A DNA stretch of 64,000 bases from Caulobacter vibrioides (GCF_002858865.1 NZ_PJRR01000013.1:1-64000); one strand, 5' to 3'; positions 52,601 to 61,239 are shown, numbered from the stretch's first letter. Program-made: numbers and translations. Notes: a model not told the origin generated them from the letters alone.

Positions 52601-54713
52601 CCGCGATGAGGTCCAGGCTGACGGGCGGATCGCCCTGGCCCGCCTCGCCCTGCTCGACCTTGACGCCGTAATAGACCGCCTTGGGTCGGACCTTCAGCTC
52701 CAGCCCCTCGCGGACCGGACGACCGCCGGGCTCGAACACCGAGGCCGTCACCGAGGCCACCAGCGGCTGGGCGGTGTCGCCGACCTCGCCGGTTCCCACC
52801 GACAGGATCGCGCGGCCCTCGCCGTCGGTCACCGTCGCGCCAAGGTCGAGATACTTCTCCTCGAACGGCTTGCCCTGGTCGCCCCATTCAAAGCCCTTGA
52901 AGGCCGGGAACGGGTCGGTGTCGGCGCGCAGGCGCGCCTCGCCTTGAGTCTGCAGGCCCGCGCCCGGTGCGCCATAGAGGAACCGCGCCGAGATATCGAC
53001 CTTGCGCGTGTCGCCCGCGCCCATCGGCACGGACTCCTGGCCCGTGGCGGTGACGGCCAGGCGCTGGGGCGCGAAGTCCTCGACCGAGAAGCTCAAGCTC
53101 CCCGTCGCCTCCTCGATGCCCTCGATACGCAACTCCGCCGTCCAGCGCCCGCGCGGCGCAGAGCGCGGCAGAACGATGTCGGCCAGGGCCACGCCGGCGT
53201 TGGCCTGGCTGAATTGATAGCGGCGGAACTCGACGCCCGAGGGGCGCTTGACGATGATCTCGCCCTTGCGGTCGTTGACGGCCTTGGCCATCCGGTCCCG
53301 GATCATCGCCGTCAGGTGGACCGTCTCGCCCGGACGATAGATGCCCCGGTCGGCGTAGAGATAGCCGTCGATGTCGGCCGCCACGCTGCGACCGTCGACC
53401 CCGCCCTCGGTGCGACCGCCCACGCCCTGCTTGGACAGGTCCACCGGCGAACGGTCCAGATCCAGCACCGCCAGGTCGCCTTGCGCGCCATAGGCCATGA
53501 CCATCTTGGCGCGCTCGGCGCCCTGGCCCTTGAGCAAGGGACGCAAGAACCGCACGCGGCCGTCGGCGTCGCTCTGGGCTTCGGCCAGGGATTCGCCGTC
53601 GGCGGCCACGAGGGCCACGCGTACGCCCGAGATCGTCTTGGCGCTCTTCAGCGAGCGGACGACCACGTCCAGACTTTCGGAGCCGTCATAGGCCAGCATG
53701 GCCATGTCGGTGAACACGATCCAGCGGCGCGCCTGGGCGGGATTGTTGTCGCCGTCCTCGGCCTCGCGGCCGCCCGAGGCGTCACGCGCCTTGATGACAA
53801 AGGCCCCGGCCTTCATGTCCTTGAGCACCGCGCCCAGCGGGAAGACGGTAGTCGCCTTCTGGCCGGTCGCGCCGCCGGTGACCTGAACCGTGCCCTTCCA
53901 GACCTGGCGGCCGTCATCGCCGACGGAATCCTCGCCATAGTCGCCGGCCCAGTCGCCCTCGCCGGTGGGTTCGGGCGCGCTGATCGACTTGCGGACCAGG
54001 TTGCGGTCCGGCACGCGCCAGACCTCGATGGCCAGGGCCTGGACGTTGATCGTCTCGATGGCGACGCCGTCGGACTCTTCACGCGGCAGGATCACGCCAT
54101 CGCCGGCGAAGCCGACATAGGGCGGCTTTTCGCCGAAGGTGAAGTCGACATCGGCATTGGCGCCCAGGGTCTCGCCGCCCTTGGCGGGCAGGCCCTTGAG
54201 CAGGGTGATGCGATGGTCGGTAAAGCCGATCCCGCCCAGGCACAGCTCGTCGCCCTTCACCCGGACCGACGGCTGGCGGCCAAGATCGGGCGAAACCAGC
54301 ACGAAGTCGGCATAGGCCTTGGAGGGATCAAGATCCCGGCTCATGCGGATACAGGCCAGCGGGTCAGGCCCGCTGCTGTCGACGCGGGTCTGCCAGACCG
54401 CGAAGTCTTCGGGTTTGGGGATTCCGCGGCGGGGGGCGTTGGCCGAGCGCGGCTTGCCAAACAGCGACCACGCCTCGCCCTTGACCGACTCCGCGCCGGC
54501 CGGCTTGCCGCCACCGAAGAAATGTCCGCCCTTGCCGACCGCGAAACCGCCGCCGAAGCCGACGACCAGCGCCCCGGCCAGGGCCAGGGCGACGGGGCCT
54601 TTCAAGGCGTCCGGCCAGCGCTTGGCGACCGTGTCGCGCGCGGTGTCCCAGCGAGCCTTCAGAGCCGCGCGGAAGTCGCGGCCACCTTCCGGCGGCGTCT
54701 CGTCCGTCGACAT
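49659..54713 (-). CDS. bacterial alpha-2-macroglobulin
   Basis: About 1684 residues. A large periplasmic protease trap with MG-type domains, the thioester motif PYGCTEQL (Cys near residue 1219) and a C-terminal receptor-like domain. A protease that cuts the bait region becomes covalently captured. Instead of the lipobox of E. coli YfhM it has one N-terminal membrane helix (ALALAGALVVGFGGGFAVG, about residues 43-61), so it is held at the inner membrane. It is encoded ahead of PBP1C; the pair is thought to guard the envelope when it is breached. I prefer the second ATG (54713), properly spaced from AAGGGGA. Confidence 0.93.
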   Translation of the reverse strand: MSTDETPPEGGRDFRAALKARWDTARDTVAKRWPDALKGPVALALAGALVVGFGGGFAVGKGGHFFGGGKPAGAESVKGEAWSLFGKPRSANAPRRGIPKPEDFAVWQTRVDSSGPDPLACIRMSRDLDPSKAYADFVLVSPDLGRQPSVRVKGDELCLGGIGFTDHRITLLKGLPAKGGETLGANADVDFTFGEKPPYVGFAGDGVILPREESDGVAIETINVQALAIEVWRVPDRNLVRKSISAPEPTGEGDWAGDYGEDSVGDDGRQVWKGTVQVTGGATGQKATTVFPLGAVLKDMKAGAFVIKARDASGGREAEDGDNNPAQARRWIVFTDMAMLAYDGSESLDVVVRSLKSAKTISGVRVALVAADGESLAEAQSDADGRVRFLRPLLKGQGAERAKMVMAYGAQGDLAVLDLDRSPVDLSKQGVGGRTEGGVDGRSVAADIDGYLYADRGIYRPGETVHLTAMIRDRMAKAVNDRKGEIIVKRPSGVEFRRYQFSQANAGVALADIVLPRSAPRGRWTAELRIEGIEEATGSLSFSVEDFAPQRLAVTATGQESVPMGAGDTRKVDISARFLYGAPGAGLQTQGEARLRADTDPFPAFKGFEWGDQGKPFEEKYLDLGATVTDGEGRAILSVGTGEVGDTAQPLVASVTASVFEPGGRPVREGLELKVRPKAVYYGVKVEQGEAGQGDPPVSLDLIAVNAAGQRIGATATYTLVAERWDYDWFQQNGRWQWRRSSRDAIVAKAQVNIGAGQPARINRRLGWGDYRLEVEGADGARTVTRFSAGWGAPAREGEAPDVVRVTAGTKAYAQGDTVEITLKPPYAGEAQIAVATDRLIDLKTVSVGENGTTVRLKTSAAWGGGAYVMVSVIQPRDPVASPKPRRALGLVYVPIDPKGRKLTVDLGTPSKIDSKAPVEIPVKVSGMGLGQKARITIAAVDEGILRLTHQESPDPVKWYFGKRALTLNYRDDYGRLLDPNMGAPANVNFGGDEIGGEGLTTTPIKTVALWSGVVETGFDGKAVVKLPAADFNGELRIQAVAWTDTAVGSASKPLTVRQPVVADLNLPRFLAPGDQAYATLELHNVEGKPGAYTAEAFSVGGLKVAFKKVFQLILGQRVAEKIPFLAPDVTGVGKIGFKVAGPGFATQKDYPIQTRLGWGDIVRTTTEPQKPGEAFTPSYPLLAGLAAGDVTMQVSYSPIRGFDPSAIAVALQRYPYGCTEQLVSTAYPLLYAQTFSNDPKLKRTPAALAGAVGKLLDRQTLDGAFGLWRVGDGEADPWLGAYVVDFLLEAKAQGVAVPDAAIDKAVNAMRQVSRPDGWASVAYRMEYPGWWASNEDASKEATERMRRRASAYALYVMAKAGKGDLARLRWWHDVQMKDEDQPIAKAYVAAGLARMGDNARARSAMRQAVGSLGYRDEMDWYQSILRDTAVLTALAAESGMMDVARQMQGRLENSVKDPDALNTQEQAALLHAANALIKASGPISIQATGANPLPPAGGAPRWAVGKLADARFVNTGKGVLWRTVSVRGTPVSAPPATVSGLSVGKRLLSMGGAAIDPATIRQGDRIIVLVSGRSMQERSVALVVDDALPAGFEIETTLGADDAQNGPFKFLGELTAADVQESRDDRFIAALDLEGNKPFALAYVARAVTPGSFFLPGAVAKDMYRPAIVARSDASRATIAPGQ

Positions 54714-54792
54714 CGTCATTCCCCTTCGGCTCAGCCCCGAGGGGACTTGAGCCTAAGCGGCGACAGGGGTCAACGGCGCCAAGATGACGATG

Positions 54793-55620
54793 TCAGGCGT
54801 CGAAGGCCACGAGGCCGCTGGCCAGGTCGTAGCAGGCCGAGACGACCTTCAGGCGTCCCTCTCCCAGCTTCTCGGCCAGCACGCCGTCGGCGACCTTGAG
54901 CCGGGCGGCGACGTCGCGGACATTCTGGCGGATGGCGGCGTCCTGCAGGTCAGCGGGATGCTTGGCCTCGGCCGCCGTGACGGCCGGCAGGATCGGCAGC
55001 ACCATCTCGTGCAGAGCCCCGTGCAGGTGCGCGGACTTGGTGGCGACGTCGACGGCGGCGCCGACCGCGCCGCACTTGGTGTGACCCAGCACCACGATCA
55101 ACGGAGCGCCCAGGTGCTCGACCGCATAGATGATCGAACCCAGCCCTTCGCGGCTGACGGTGGAACCGGCGACGCGGACCACGAACAGCTCGCCAAGATT
55201 GCAGTTGAAGACCAGCTCGGGCGGCACGCGGCTGTCGGAGCAGCCGACGATGATCGCGAACGGCTTCTGACCCTTCGACAGCTCGTTGATCCGCGCCAGG
55301 CTGGGCAGCATCAGATTGGCCCCGCCGCGGGCGAAGATGCCGTTGCCGTGCTTGAGGCGGCCCAAGGCTTCGTCGGGCGAGACCTCCTGCGGCGGCGCAT
55401 GGGCTTCCGGTGCGTGGGCGGGATCGGGTTCCATCGGCTTGACGCTGGCCATGGCCTTGTCGAGCGCGGCCTTGTCGCCGGCCTGGTGCTTGAGGGCGCT
55501 GGCGGTGCGGCGCCCCTTCTTGGTCAGCAGGTTGGGCGAATGCCCCTCGCCCTCGGCGAAGGCCAGAGCCGGCGCGGCCATGCCGGCCAGCGCCCCCAAG
55601 AGGAGCCGTCTCGAAACCAT
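54793..55620 (-). CDS. exported beta carbonic anhydrase
   Basis: 275 residues. An N-terminal signal (MVSRRLLLGALAGMAAPALAFA) with a twin arginine suggests export, possibly by Tat, as expected for a folded zinc protein. The catalytic domain (residues ~90-275) has IIVGCSDSRVPPEL and VVLGHTKCGAVGAA. A His/Pro/Ala-rich linker (PDPAHAPEAHAPPQE) joins the two. It converts CO2/bicarbonate in the periplasm. The start at 55620 places the signal at the N-terminus; upstream frame adds nothing. 79 nt separate its stop from the alpha-2-macroglobulin start. Confidence 0.92.
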   Translation of the reverse strand: MVSRRLLLGALAGMAAPALAFAEGEGHSPNLLTKKGRRTASALKHQAGDKAALDKAMASVKPMEPDPAHAPEAHAPPQEVSPDEALGRLKHGNGIFARGGANLMLPSLARINELSKGQKPFAIIVGCSDSRVPPELVFNCNLGELFVVRVAGSTVSREGLGSIIYAVEHLGAPLIVVLGHTKCGAVGAAVDVATKSAHLHGALHEMVLPILPAVTAAEAKHPADLQDAAIRQNVRDVAARLKVADGVLAEKLGEGRLKVVSACYDLASGLVAFDA

Positions 55621-55692
55621 CTCGTCCCCCGACGCGATTGAAAGTCGAGAGAAGCTTAAGGCCCGACGGCTCAAGACAAGGTTAATCGATCC

Positions 55693-56166
55693 CTACAGCG
55701 GCAATTCGACACGTTTGACCACGGTGCGCATGGCGATGCTGGAACTGACCCGCACCACGCCGGGGATCCGCGTCAGTTCCTGAGCGTGGACGCGCTCCAG
55801 GTCGTCGACATCGCGCACCACCAGCCGCAGCAGATAGTCCGAGCCGCCGGTCATCAGGTAGCACTCGGCCACCTCGCGCACAGTGGCGATGGCCTTCTCG
55901 AAGGCGCTGAGCGCGCTCTCAGCCTGGGACGACAAGGTCACGGTGACGAACACGCTGAGCGGCAGGCCCACGGCCCGTTCGTCGATCACGGCGGCGTAGC
56001 GGCTGATGACGCCCTGCTCCTCAAGCGCCCGGACGCGACGCAGACAGGCCGACTCCGACAGGCTGACCGCCTCGCCCAGCTCGACATAGCTGGCGCGGCC
56101 CCGCCGCTGCAGCGCGGTGAGGAGCTTCCGGTCGAAACTGTCCAGTTCCACAGCGGCTTTCTTCAT
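55693..56166 (-). CDS. aldR: Lrp/AsnC-family regulator of alanine dehydrogenase
   Basis: A 157-residue regulator with an N-terminal winged helix-turn-helix (DSFDRKLLTALQRRGRASYVELGEAVSLSESACLRRVRALEEQGVI) and a C-terminal RAM domain for amino acid binding and octamer assembly. It is transcribed away from ald across 119 bp that contain a 13-bp palindrome. By analogy with mycobacterial and rhizobial AldR it should activate ald in response to alanine. The symbol is given by context. Confidence 0.85.
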   Translation of the reverse strand: MKKAAVELDSFDRKLLTALQRRGRASYVELGEAVSLSESACLRRVRALEEQGVISRYAAVIDERAVGLPLSVFVTVTLSSQAESALSAFEKAIATVREVAECYLMTGGSDYLLRLVVRDVDDLERVHAQELTRIPGVVRVSSSIAMRTVVKRVELPL

Positions 56167-56182
56167 CTCAGTACCATAACAC

Positions 56183-56195
56183 GCAGGATTCCTGC
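56183..56195. promoter_or_regulatory. candidate AldR operator
   Basis: GCAGGATTCCTGC is a perfect 6-1-6 inverted repeat in the aldR-ald intergenic region, 17 bp from the aldR start. Size and AT-centred symmetry fit an Lrp-family half-octamer site. Confidence 0.55.
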
Positions 56196-56285
56196 ATCAA
56201 CCGATGTCTCGAGGCCGAAAACGCCATGAAAACTGCAAGGAAAGAGGCGCATGATCGATCTCAAAGCGCTTTTGGAGGAAACATC

Positions 56286-57398
56286 ATGCGCGTTGGCGTC
56301 CCTTCCGAGATCAAACCGGGCGAACACCGGGTCGGACTTACCCCCACCGCCGTCCGTGAATATGTCGGCCACGGCCACACCGTCATCGTCCAGGCGGGCG
56401 CGGGCCTCGGCGCCGGCTATGCCGACGACGTCTACGTCAAGGCGGGCGCGAGCATCGTCGCCGACGCCGACGCGGTGTTCGCCGGCGCGGACATGATCGT
56501 GAAGGTCAAGGAGCCGCAGAAGGTCGAGTGGGAAAAGCTCGAGCCGCGCCACATCCTCTTCACCTATCTGCACCTGGCGCCCGATCCGGCCCAGACCGAA
56601 GGCCTGCTCAAGAGCGGCTGCGCGGCCATTGCCTATGAAACCGTGACCGACGCCAAGGGCGGCCTGCCGCTGCTGGCCCCGATGTCGGAAGTGGCCGGCC
56701 GCATCGCCGTGTTCTCGGCGGCCGAGACGTTGCTCAAGCACAATGGCGGCATGGGCCTGCTGCTCAGCGGCGTGCCCGGCGTGCCCCCGGCCCGCGTCGC
56801 CGTGCTGGGCGGCGGCGTGGTCGGCAGCAACGCCGCGCGGATGGCCGCGGGCCTGGGCGCCGAGGTCGTGGTGCTGGAACGCTCGATCCCGCGCATGCGC
56901 GAACTGGACGATCTCTACCAGGGCCGGATTCTGACCCGCTACTCGACCTTCGGGGCGGTGGAGGAAGAGATCCTCAAGGCCGACGTCGTCATCGGCGCGG
57001 TGCTGACCGCCGGTGCGGCCGCGCCCAAGCTGGTGCGTCGCGAGCACCTCAAGCAGATGAAGCCGGGCTCGGTGCTGGTCGACGTCTCGATCGACCAGGG
57101 CGGCTGCTTTGAGACCAGCAAGCCGACCACCCACGCCCAGCCGACCTACACGGTCGACGGCGTCGTCCACTACTGCGTGGCCAACATGCCGGGCGCGGCG
57201 CCGCGCACCTCGTCCGAAGCGCTGGGCAACGCCACCCTGCCCTTCGGCCTGGCCCTGGCCGACAAGGGTCTCGACGCCCTGAAGGCCAACGCCCACCTGG
57301 CCCGGGGCCTCAACGTCCTGAAAGGCGAACTGACCCATCCGGCCGTGGCCGAGGCGCTGGGCAAGACCTCGATCGATCCCTACGGCGCCTGGAAGTAG
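56286..57398 (+). CDS. ald: alanine dehydrogenase
   Basis: A 370-residue NAD-dependent enzyme that interconverts L-alanine and pyruvate plus ammonia. It begins [20 protein letters not shown] (with the substrate Arg) and has the KVKEPQ lysine segment, YLHLAPD, and the nucleotide loop [17 protein letters not shown]. The ATG at 56286 has GGAGGAAA upstream; the longer open frame begins inside the regulatory region. It is divergent from its Lrp-type regulator. Confidence 0.97.
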   Translation: MRVGVPSEIKPGEHRVGLTPTAVREYVGHGHTVIVQAGAGLGAGYADDVYVKAGASIVADADAVFAGADMIVKVKEPQKVEWEKLEPRHILFTYLHLAPDPAQTEGLLKSGCAAIAYETVTDAKGGLPLLAPMSEVAGRIAVFSAAETLLKHNGGMGLLLSGVPGVPPARVAVLGGGVVGSNAARMAAGLGAEVVVLERSIPRMRELDDLYQGRILTRYSTFGAVEEEILKADVVIGAVLTAGAAAPKLVRREHLKQMKPGSVLVDVSIDQGGCFETSKPTTHAQPTYTVDGVVHYCVANMPGAAPRTSSEALGNATLPFGLALADKGLDALKANAHLARGLNVLKGELTHPAVAEALGKTSIDPYGAWK

Positions 57399-57422
57399 GA
57401 ACCTCCGATCCTCGGATAGAAG

Positions 57423-57465
57423 AAGGGCGCCGAGCGGGTTTCGCGCGGCGCCCTTTGAGTTTTTT
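57423..57465 (+). terminator. terminator after ald
   Basis: A perfect 10-bp stem (AAGGGCGCCG / CGGCGCCCTT, 13-nt loop) is followed by TGAGTTTTTT. It lies between ald and the convergent cytidylyltransferase gene. Confidence 0.8.
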
Positions 57466-57494
57466 GGGAGAGGAACACAGACGCTTACGAAAAC

Positions 57495-58199
57495 TCAGGC
57501 GGCGAAGCGGGCGATGTCCTGACGGTTCTCGAGGAGATCGAGCACATCGCCCATGCGGAAATCGGGGTCTCCGGGATGCAGCGCGTCATAGACCGAGCGC
57601 GCGAAGGCCAGATCGGCCGCCGTCTTGACCCGCCAGTCCAGCCGCGAGCAGTCGCGGGCGGCGCGCAGATGGGCCTGGCGCCAACGCTCTGGCTGGTTGC
57701 GAATGGCAGCGGTGGGCGAGATGCGCGCGGTCGGGTCGCGCTCCTCGGCGGCGGCCTGGCGCAGAACGCCCGCCTTGATGACCTCGACCTCGAGGCCGGC
57801 CGGATAGGTGCGGTGGACGCGGTTGGACGTGTAGTCGGCGCCGCTGGCCAGGGCCATGCGGACGGCGTCGTCGACCACGCCAGGATCCATGAACGGTGCG
57901 TCGCCCTTCAGGCGGACGACATGGCTTACGGCGCTGATCGCGTCGGCGCAGCGGGCGATGCGCGCCAGAATGTCAGCGCCGGCCCCGCGATGAACAGTGT
58001 TGCCGCGCGAGACGAGAAAGCCGGCCAGGGCGTCATCGGCGGGGTCCTGGCTGGTGGCCACAATGATCTTGGAGAGACAGCGCGCGCCGCGCAGGCGCTC
58101 GAGCTGGCGCACGATCATCGGCTCCCCCTGAAGGGTGGCCATCGACTTGCCCGGCAGGCGGGACGAGCCCATGCGGGCTTGCAGGACGGCGAGGATCAT
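57495..58199 (-). CDS. CMP-sugar cytidylyltransferase family protein (SpsF/NeuA-like)
   Basis: 234 residues. The start [20 protein letters not shown] is the nucleotide-binding signature of SpsF and acylneuraminate cytidylyltransferases. [15 protein letters not shown] is the metal-binding site and [22 protein letters not shown] the C-terminal dimer region. Such enzymes activate nonulosonic or other acidic sugars for surface or flagellin glycans. A short inverted repeat (AGGTTGG-AA-CCAACCT, 58213-58228) lies in its leader. The aldo/keto reductase-like gene is 167 nt upstream on the same strand. The sugar is not determined. Confidence 0.82.
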   Translation of the reverse strand: MILAVLQARMGSSRLPGKSMATLQGEPMIVRQLERLRGARCLSKIIVATSQDPADDALAGFLVSRGNTVHRGAGADILARIARCADAISAVSHVVRLKGDAPFMDPGVVDDAVRMALASGADYTSNRVHRTYPAGLEVEVIKAGVLRQAAAEERDPTARISPTAAIRNQPERWRQAHLRAARDCSRLDWRVKTAADLAFARSVYDALHPGDPDFRMGDVLDLLENRQDIARFAA

Positions 58200-58366
58200 G
58201 ACGCGTCTCCGAAGGTTGGAACCAACCTAGGCCAGAAGAATAAAACCTCGATGAATCAGAAACTTATGTAAGCTTAACAGGCACGCTTAACGCGCGCTGA
58301 ACAGCGCCGCGCCTCGGCGCGCGCCGTCCCATGCAGCCTATTGTCGAGGGTGATTCGGGGAGGGCG

Positions 58367-59251
58367 TTAGGCGACCCAACGTCGCGGATCGAGCGCGACC
58401 GGATCGTCGATCGCCATGTCATCCCAGTCGAGATCCGGGGGCGGGCTCGAAGCCGCCGCCACCACCGCCGACAGCTCGGCGGCCGAGTTGACGCCGACCA
58501 GCACGGCCGACCCCTCGGGACGCGACAGGGCAAAGCCCAGCGCCGCTTGCAGCGGGTCAGAGCGACCCTCGGCGATCATCCGGCGCACGCGCGACAGGCG
58601 GCCCGAGGCGCCCTTCAGCTGGGCGGGCACGCGATCGGGCGGCAGGAACAGAAGGCCGTTCAGGAAGATTGAGCGCAGGTGCACCTCGATCCCCATGCCG
58701 GCGATACGCTGCAGCGAGCCATCGGCCAGCAGGCGCTGATCGAGCAGCGAGGCCGGGGCCTGCAGGATGTCGGGCTTGAAGCGCCGGGCCACGCCCACCG
58801 GATCGTCGGAGGCATGGGCCGAGACGCCGATCTTGGCGAACAGGCCCTGGTCCTTCAGGCGCTGCAAACGCTCCCAGAGCGCCGCGCCATGCGGGCCGAA
58901 CAGCTCGGCGGGCGAATGAACGACGATGGCGTCGGCGCGCTCGACGCCGATTCGGCGCAGGGCGGCGCGGGCCTCGGCCTCGACAAAGTCGGGGCCACGG
59001 TCGGCGCGGGCGGTCGAGATCGTGACGCGGAAGGGAACGGGGCGCGGAATGAGGTCGCCCAACACGGTCTCGGCGCGGCCGAACAGACCAGAGGCGTCCA
59101 GCACCGACAGCTTGGCGCGGGCGGCGATGTTCAGGATATCGCGCGCTTCGGCTTCGGGCGTGCGACCGCGCGGCGCGGACGAACTCCCACCGTCGAGGCC
59201 GAATTGAGCGGCCGCCAGACCCAGTTTTGAGACCGAAATGGACATCGCCAT
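58367..59251 (-). CDS. aldo/keto reductase-like protein lacking catalytic Tyr and Lys
   Basis: 294 residues (MAMSISVSK; a second ATG two codons in is possible). It has the TIM-barrel AKR fold: LGLAAAQFGLD, VLDASGLFGRAETVLG, AIVVHSPAELFG, KIGVSAHA and SAVLVGVNSAAELSAVV are all in order. The catalytic tetrad is incomplete. Asp is kept in LDAS, but the Tyr of the usual YG is Phe (LFG), and the Lys of VTK is replaced in VTIST. The His in VVHSP remains. It is therefore probably not a normal carbonyl reductase. Homologues occur beside SpsF-type enzymes in sugar pathways, as here. Confidence 0.82.
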   Translation of the reverse strand: MAMSISVSKLGLAAAQFGLDGGSSSAPRGRTPEAEARDILNIAARAKLSVLDASGLFGRAETVLGDLIPRPVPFRVTISTARADRGPDFVEAEARAALRRIGVERADAIVVHSPAELFGPHGAALWERLQRLKDQGLFAKIGVSAHASDDPVGVARRFKPDILQAPASLLDQRLLADGSLQRIAGMGIEVHLRSIFLNGLLFLPPDRVPAQLKGASGRLSRVRRMIAEGRSDPLQAALGFALSRPEGSAVLVGVNSAAELSAVVAAASSPPPDLDWDDMAIDDPVALDPRRWVA

Positions 59252-59345
59252 CCGTGCGCGAAACTCACCAACAGACCGGGAGGCTACGCGCCAAGGTTTG
59301 AACATCCGGTTTCTGGAACCTTGCCGAGGGGTTAAAGTCACGCCG

Positions 59346-60320
59346 ATGACCTTTGACTCAGAAGACGCCGCCTGGCCGATGCACGGCCTAGCTGACGACG
59401 CCCGCCCGGCCTTGGCCCAGGCGCTTTCCAGAGGCCCTGCGGCCCTGGCGACGATCGTTGCGCTGGGCGGCGGCGGCCCGCGCCCGGTCGGCGCCCAGAT
59501 GGTCTTCGGCGAAAAAATTGTTTCCGGGTTTCTGTCCGGCGGCTGCATTGAGGCGGATGTCGAGGTCCACGCCCGCGCCTGCCTCGGAGACGGGGTTTCG
59601 CGCCGGCTGGTCTATGGCGAGGGCAGTCCCTGGCCGGACATCCGTCTGCTGTGCGGCGCACGTATCGAAATTCTGGTCGAGCGGATCGCCCCCGACGATC
59701 AAGCCGCCCGGGCTCTGCTCGATCTGGCCGCCGCCCGCCTGCCGGCCTTCTGGGTCAGCGACGGGACGCGTCGGGTGTGCGCCGAGACGCCGGAGGTTCC
59801 CTGGGCCGGCGCCTTTGAGCGGGCCTATGACCCAACCCCGCGCGTGGTGGTGATCGGTGGTGACCCGACGGCGCTGGCGATCGCCAGTCTGGCCGCCCAG
59901 TCCGGCCATGAGACCTTCCTGCTGCGCCCCAAGGGTCCGGCTGAAGCGCCACCGCTCGCGGGGGTGGCGTACCGCCGCGAGCCGCTGGACGAGGCCCTGG
60001 GCTCCATCGGTCTGGACGCCTGGACATCCGTGGCGGTGTGCGGCCATGACCTGGAGCAGGATCACACCGCCCTGATGACCGCCCTGCCCTCGCCGGCGCC
60101 CTATGTCGGCCTGCTGGGCGCGCGGCGACGCCTGCCCGAGCGGATCGCGCGGCTGAAGGCGGCGGGGCTGGGCGAACGGGAGCTGGGCAAGCTGCGCGCT
60201 CCGATCGGCCTTGATCTGGGCGGCAAGGCCCCGTTCGAGGTGGCGGTGGCGGTGATCGGCGAGATCATGGCCGCCCGCCACGGCCAGCCGGCGCTGGCGC
60301 GGCGGGTGGTGGAGGCCTGA
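59346..60320 (+). CDS. xdhC: XdhC-family protein
   Basis: 324 residues with an N-terminal XdhC/CoxI domain (ALATIVALGGGGPRPVGAQMVFGEKIVSGFLSGGCIEADV) and a C-terminal Rossmann-like XdhC_C domain (VVVIGGDPTALAIASLAA; PYVGLLGARRRLPERIARL). XdhC proteins help insert sulfurated molybdenum cofactor into xanthine dehydrogenase-type enzymes. No molybdo-hydroxylase gene is in the window, so its client lies elsewhere. It is divergent from the AKR-like gene and convergent with the creatininase-family gene. Confidence 0.88.
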   Translation: MTFDSEDAAWPMHGLADDARPALAQALSRGPAALATIVALGGGGPRPVGAQMVFGEKIVSGFLSGGCIEADVEVHARACLGDGVSRRLVYGEGSPWPDIRLLCGARIEILVERIAPDDQAARALLDLAAARLPAFWVSDGTRRVCAETPEVPWAGAFERAYDPTPRVVVIGGDPTALAIASLAAQSGHETFLLRPKGPAEAPPLAGVAYRREPLDEALGSIGLDAWTSVAVCGHDLEQDHTALMTALPSPAPYVGLLGARRRLPERIARLKAAGLGERELGKLRAPIGLDLGGKAPFEVAVAVIGEIMAARHGQPALARRVVEA

Positions 60321-60352
60321 GGGGCCGCCAACCCCCAAAGGCAAAATCTCAC

Positions 60353-60460
60353 CGTCATCCCGGAAGCCTCGCAGAGGCTATCCGGGACCCAGGGGCGGCG
60401 CGCATTGCGTTTCGTCACCCCTAGGTCCCGGCTCTCCCCTTCGCTGCGGCCGGGATGACG
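60353..60460. repeat. palindromic intergenic repeat, type A (copy 3)
   Basis: 108 bp bounded by CGTCATCCCGG and CCGGGATGACG, with the core GGGACCCAGGGGCGGCGCGC in the same orientation as the copy at 39987. It lies between convergent genes (xdhC and the creatininase-family gene). Confidence 0.9.
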
Positions 60461-60483
60461 CGCTATTTTTGGATTTGTAAGAA

Positions 60484-61239
60484 CTAGGCGGGCGCCCGCT
60501 CCGCCGCGAACGCCGCCAGATCCTCGATCAGGGCGTTGGCCGCCATACTCACCAGCTCGCCGCCCTTCTCCGGCGTGGCCTGGGCAGGATCCGAGCCCAT
60601 GCGCCCGTCGGCGTAGCGGGCGCGGAAGTCCAGCGCCTCGCGGATCGGCCCCGTGGGCGCGATAGGGGGCGAATAGGCCGCCGTCTTGATCGTTTCCGGA
60701 TAGGCCCATTGGGTCACCGCGATCTCGGACGGGGTGGCGTGGCTGCCATGGCCGGTTGGAAACTGGCGATTGGCCAGGGCGTTGACGCCGGCGAGGTCCC
60801 ACCAGTTCTTCAGCTTCAAAGCGAACGGCGCGCGCTGCTGGCGGAAGCTGTAGTCGGCATAGATCTCCGAAAACGCCGCCTCGATCGAGGCCACGTTGCC
60901 GCCGTGACCGTTCAGGAAATAGATGCGGGTAAAGCCGTGGGCGCCCAGCGACCGCACCCAGTCGCCGATCGCGGCTATGAAGGTGGAGGGCCGCAGGAAG
61001 ATCGTCCCCGGAAACGCCAGGTGATGCTGGGCCATGCCGATATTGAAGGTCGGGGCCACCAGCACCTTGTCGCTCGCACGCTTGCTGGCCTCGTGGGCGA
61101 TGATCTCGGGGCACAGCCAGTCGGTGCCCAGGAGGCCCGTCGGCCCATGCTGCTCGTTCGACCCGATCGGCACCACCACGCTTGTGCTGGACTTGAGGCG
61201 CTCTTCGATCTCGGACCAGGTGGACAGGGCCAGCAGCAT
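60484..61239 (-). CDS. creatininase-family amidohydrolase
   Basis: 251 residues of the creatinine amidohydrolase fold. Metal-site motifs are PIGSNEQHGPTG (Glu, His), GTDWLCPEI (Asp) and IYFLNGHGGNVASIEA (His). The family includes creatininase, MftE-like peptidases and FAPy deformylases (ArfB), so the substrate is uncertain. The ATG at 61239 gives MLLALSTWSEIEERL; the much longer open frame upstream is antisense to the GAF-Fis regulator. It is divergent from that regulator. Confidence 0.87.
   Translation of the reverse strand: MLLALSTWSEIEERLKSSTSVVVPIGSNEQHGPTGLLGTDWLCPEIIAHEASKRASDKVLVAPTFNIGMAQHHLAFPGTIFLRPSTFIAAIGDWVRSLGAHGFTRIYFLNGHGGNVASIEAAFSEIYADYSFRQQRAPFALKLKNWWDLAGVNALANRQFPTGHGSHATPSEIAVTQWAYPETIKTAAYSPPIAPTGPIREALDFRARYADGRMGSDPAQATPEKGGELVSMAANALIEDLAAFAAERAPA

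Noticed and set aside
49635-54899. Open frame of 1754 codons on the plus strand
   Set aside because: It is antisense to the alpha-2-macroglobulin gene, has a His/Arg/Gly-rich composition typical of the reverse frame of high-GC genes, and shows no motif.
58271-58294. Possible CtrA site (two TTAA boxes near 58275-58291)
   Set aside because: The boxes are separated by nine bases, not the seven of the CtrA consensus, so I do not call it.
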